Below, piece after piece: positions 61,914-64,000 of a stretch of 64,000 nt of DNA. The translations under genes and the position numbers were made by a program. The DNA is from Leucogyrophana mollusca. Taxonomy: Eukaryota > Basidiomycota > Agaricomycetes > Boletales. The stretch is from NCBI GenBank assembly GCA_021014945.1, contig MU266337.1, positions 186,001 through 250,000 of the forward strand, written 5' to 3'. Each line of letters opens with the position of its first letter. Position 1 is the first letter of the stretch. A model generated the notes under the pieces. That model was not told where the DNA came from and did not search any database. It worked only from the letters and a program-made list of their open reading frames with translations.

Positions 61914-63047
61914 TCACACGGCAATATATCCACCTCGGCTGGACCGTCGAGGGCGAACGGTCGAGCAAAGATGCGAGACAACGTCCTGGAGCATGTAGGG
62001 GACTTCCCGCCAAAAGTCACGATGTCTACGTAAGGGTAGATCGGACGCGTGAAGAGTTGGGAGGATGAATGGAAGATGAGCTGTAAACGAATGCCAAACA
62101 AAAAAGAGAGAGCTCACGGTATGAGATCGACGCCCCGCGCGCCGTAATTCGAGTAGTTATAGTACGCGCCCAGCCCAAAATACGCAGCGAAGGCTAAGAG
62201 CAAACTAGAGTACCAAGTTGGTCAGCTGCGGAATATCAATTACTGCGGCAAAGGACATACACAAGGAAGAACCACCCCATCCCACTGCCGACACGCTCTT
62301 CTGCCTTGTCACCTCCACCCCCAGTCTTGTCGTCGTCCTCTTTGGGCGGCGGAGTCTTCTCCTTCTCGTCGCTCGTCGATCCACACGCGGCAGGGGCGCT
62401 CCACTCCACTGCTACCTGACCATTCTCGTATGAAGAGAACTTGGGGTCAGATACTGCGCTTTCGCAGAGAAGGGTGACTTTGAGCGACTGGGGCGTTGGG
62501 TTTGCGCTGGCAGGGTATGAGGAAGCGTGGAAAGTTATGGAGAGTCCCTTGGGTGCTGTAAGTAGACAAAACGTAAGCGAGTGAAGGAAAAGGAAGGCGA
62601 GAGACGACGGAAGGACGGACAAGAGAGCGTAGAGTATGCAGGGTTCAGGGAGGATGACTGCGCGACGGGTATGACGGCGACTATGCGATCCGAGTCGTCA
62701 CCCTTTCTATTCGTTTTTCTGAGGCACCCCCGCGTTCCACTTGGACACTATTAAACGTGAGTTAGAGTTCAGACATTAACGATGACGCGCACCTGGTCCT
62801 GCTCCGAGACGCCGTCGAGGGCGCTGAGCTCTGCGCAGATGTCAAACCTTAGCTCGTCTATCATTGTACTTGGGGGTGTCTCCCTGGTACGAGATACAGT
62901 TCGAACGCCTGCGAGTGGGGATAAATCATAGCTGAGAGAGTCGACTTGCACTTTACTGCAGTCGTATGGGTCTTGGGCAGCAGAGACTAGAAACAACGAG
63001 GCGATATATAGCGCAGCCGTGAAAGGCGTTCCCCTTCGTGTAGCCAT
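61914..63047 (-). CDS. Autophagy-related protein 27 (Atg27)
   Basis: This type I membrane protein cycles between Golgi, vacuole and the autophagosome assembly site and helps Atg9 trafficking. A signal peptide (MATRRGTPFTAALYIASLFL then VSAAQ) precedes a Cys-containing lumenal region (DPYDCSKVQVDSLSYDLSPL), as in Atg27. Exon 2 gives the segment CPSGTRGCLRKTNRKGDDSD, and exon 3 the lumenal beta-rich segment APKGLSITFHASSYPASANP with VTLLCESAV. An acidic Lys/Asp linker leads to the membrane segment GMGWFFL-LLLAFAAYFGLGAYYN. The cytosolic tail has YNYSNYGARGVDLIPHRDFW then REVPYMLQDVVSH, typical of the family. Introns use good GT-AG borders. The ATG at 63047 was chosen because it gives a clean signal peptide. 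It is divergent from the ataxin-3 gene. Confidence 0.92.
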
Positions 63048-63435
63048 GGTTGGCGGGGTCGACGACGGTGCAGTACTTGTTCGTCGTATAGGGCTAAGGA
63101 GGCGGTTGCTTGAGTAGCAGTATTGCTGTGCGACCCCCCACACATTGTCATTCTTGGGCCCAAATACCGGAGTTATTGTGCTTGAAACTGCACAAAATTG
63201 TCCTCCTTTCTCCCGAATTACTTTTGCACGTAATCTGACCCCTCAATGCATCCGGATTTAACATCTGTGCAGGATGTCCTCTTTCCCGAGGACGCGTCAC
63301 AGTCGCGTCGACATCGTGTTTAGATCTACTCACCAGACTTTACTAATATAAGCCCGCCTGAGCCAATTGTAAGTACGAGTACCGTCCTACACCATCAATT
63401 GCACTAATAACACTGTCCGATCGACAGCTACGACC
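63048..63435. promoter_or_regulatory. Bidirectional promoter region, Atg27 / Josephin gene
   Basis: About 390 bp separate the two divergent start codons. No gene lies between them, so this region must carry both promoters. No specific factor sites are claimed. Confidence 0.6.
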
Positions 63436-64000
63436 ATGGCAGGGTTAGAGGGATTGGTGTCACTGATATACCACGAGAAACAACAATCCGGGTCAATGCT
63501 TTGTGCCCAGCATGCTCTGAACGCCCTGCTCCGTATGTTCTTCAATCGTTCGGTTGCTCTCTCATGCTCACCCTATCTTCTCTAGAGGGAAACTATGTCA
63601 GTGCTCCCCCCGCGGTCATTGCCACACTGACTGTCGATCTGTGTAGTTCACAGCACCAGATCTCTCCGACCTCGCCGCCACAGTCGACGCTCTCGAAGCG
63701 AGCTATGACGACGACAATCAAGGGAATGCAAGCACAAACATGGATGATACCGGTATGTGCCCAGTCACACTCCGCCACGGTTATCCTCATTGGCAACCCA
63801 GGTTTCTTTTCCGTACAGGTACTTGAGCGCGCGCTGAACGTCTGGGGACTCAGGTTTGTTGTCAGACGTTAGGTTATCACCTTACTCATGCTCTGTAGAC
63901 TCGTCCGATGGCGATCCGAAGAAATGCGCCCATACCAGTCCCATCCTCAGTAGGTGCCATATTCCACGTCCATCTATTCAACTGACACCCACAAAGCACC
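63436..64000 (+). CDS. Ataxin-3-like Josephin deubiquitinase (5' part, cut by window end)
   Basis: This is a cysteine-type deubiquitinase that trims ubiquitin chains. Exon 1 starts MAGLEGLVSLIYHEKQQSGS and holds the catalytic Cys in MLCAQHALNALL, the hallmark of the Josephin domain. The next exons give QGNY, then FTAPDLSDLAATVDALEASY, a linker DDDNQGNASTNMDDT, GFFSVQVLERALNVWGL and RLVRWRSEEMRPYQSHPQ. Introns of about 50-70 nt keep frame. The later catalytic His, the remainder of the domain and any ubiquitin-interacting motifs lie beyond position 64000. The acidic linker before GFFSVQ is slightly longer than in animal ataxin-3 but typical of fungi, as far as I know. Confidence 0.93.

Overview
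The window is fungal nuclear DNA, almost certainly from a basidiomycete (probably Agaricomycetes). The genes carry many short GT-AG introns, often 45-70 nt, and the protein set is fungal: a Zn2Cys6 regulator, an Hsp12-type stress protein, a Pho85-type cyclin and a DUF6534 membrane protein, the last a family expanded in mushroom-forming fungi. I built the gene models by joining reading frames across consensus splice sites and checking that frames and family motifs continued across each join.

Layout. 1.8-5.4 kb: NDR/LATS-family kinase (+). 6.4-7.5 kb: C2H2 zinc-finger gene (-). 10.3-12.0 kb: an unrecognised 489-aa protein (+), convergent with a CREG-like protein gene (-, 12.1-13.1 kb), which is followed by DNA ligase I (-, 13.3-16.5 kb). 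18.6-19.4 kb: a second C2H2 gene with a His/Ser repeat (+). 19.7-20.4 kb: N-acetyltransferase NAA50 (-). 22.5-31 kb: a GC-rich island. Its core holds an intronless 209-aa unknown gene (-), an intron-containing tRNA-Leu (-) and a MAP kinase kinase (+). Diverged copies of one repeat family flank the core in opposite orientations. 31.2-32.4 kb: a diverged tandem duplication of about 0.7 kb. 36.0-37.1 kb: an unrecognised 351-aa protein (+). 39.1-42.0 kb: a Zn2Cys6 transcription factor (+). 44.1-44.7 kb: a small unknown protein (+). 45.3-47.2 kb: a PCL-type cyclin (-). 51.2-52.6 kb: a secreted lysozyme-like (SLT/GH23-type) protein (+). 53.0-55.5 kb: protein phosphatase 5 (+) with an apparent 5-nt microexon. 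56.2-56.6 kb: Hsp12 (+). 57.3-59.1 kb: a DUF6534 membrane protein (-). 61.9-63.0 kb: Atg27 (-), divergent from an ataxin-3/Josephin deubiquitinase (+) that runs off the window end.

The genes do not form one pathway. Several are signalling or growth-control functions (NDR kinase, MAPKK, PP5, Pho85-type cyclin), mixed with DNA replication, autophagy and stress genes, as expected for an ordinary fungal chromosome arm. About half the window has no gene I can support. The long gaps (7.5-10.3, 16.5-18.6, 20.4-25.1, 28-36, 47.2-51.2 and 59.1-61.9 kb) may hold poorly conserved genes or decayed elements. I saw no intact transposase, reverse transcriptase, rRNA gene or CRISPR array, and no clear new biological system. 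The most unusual structure is the inverted-repeat-flanked GC-rich island.
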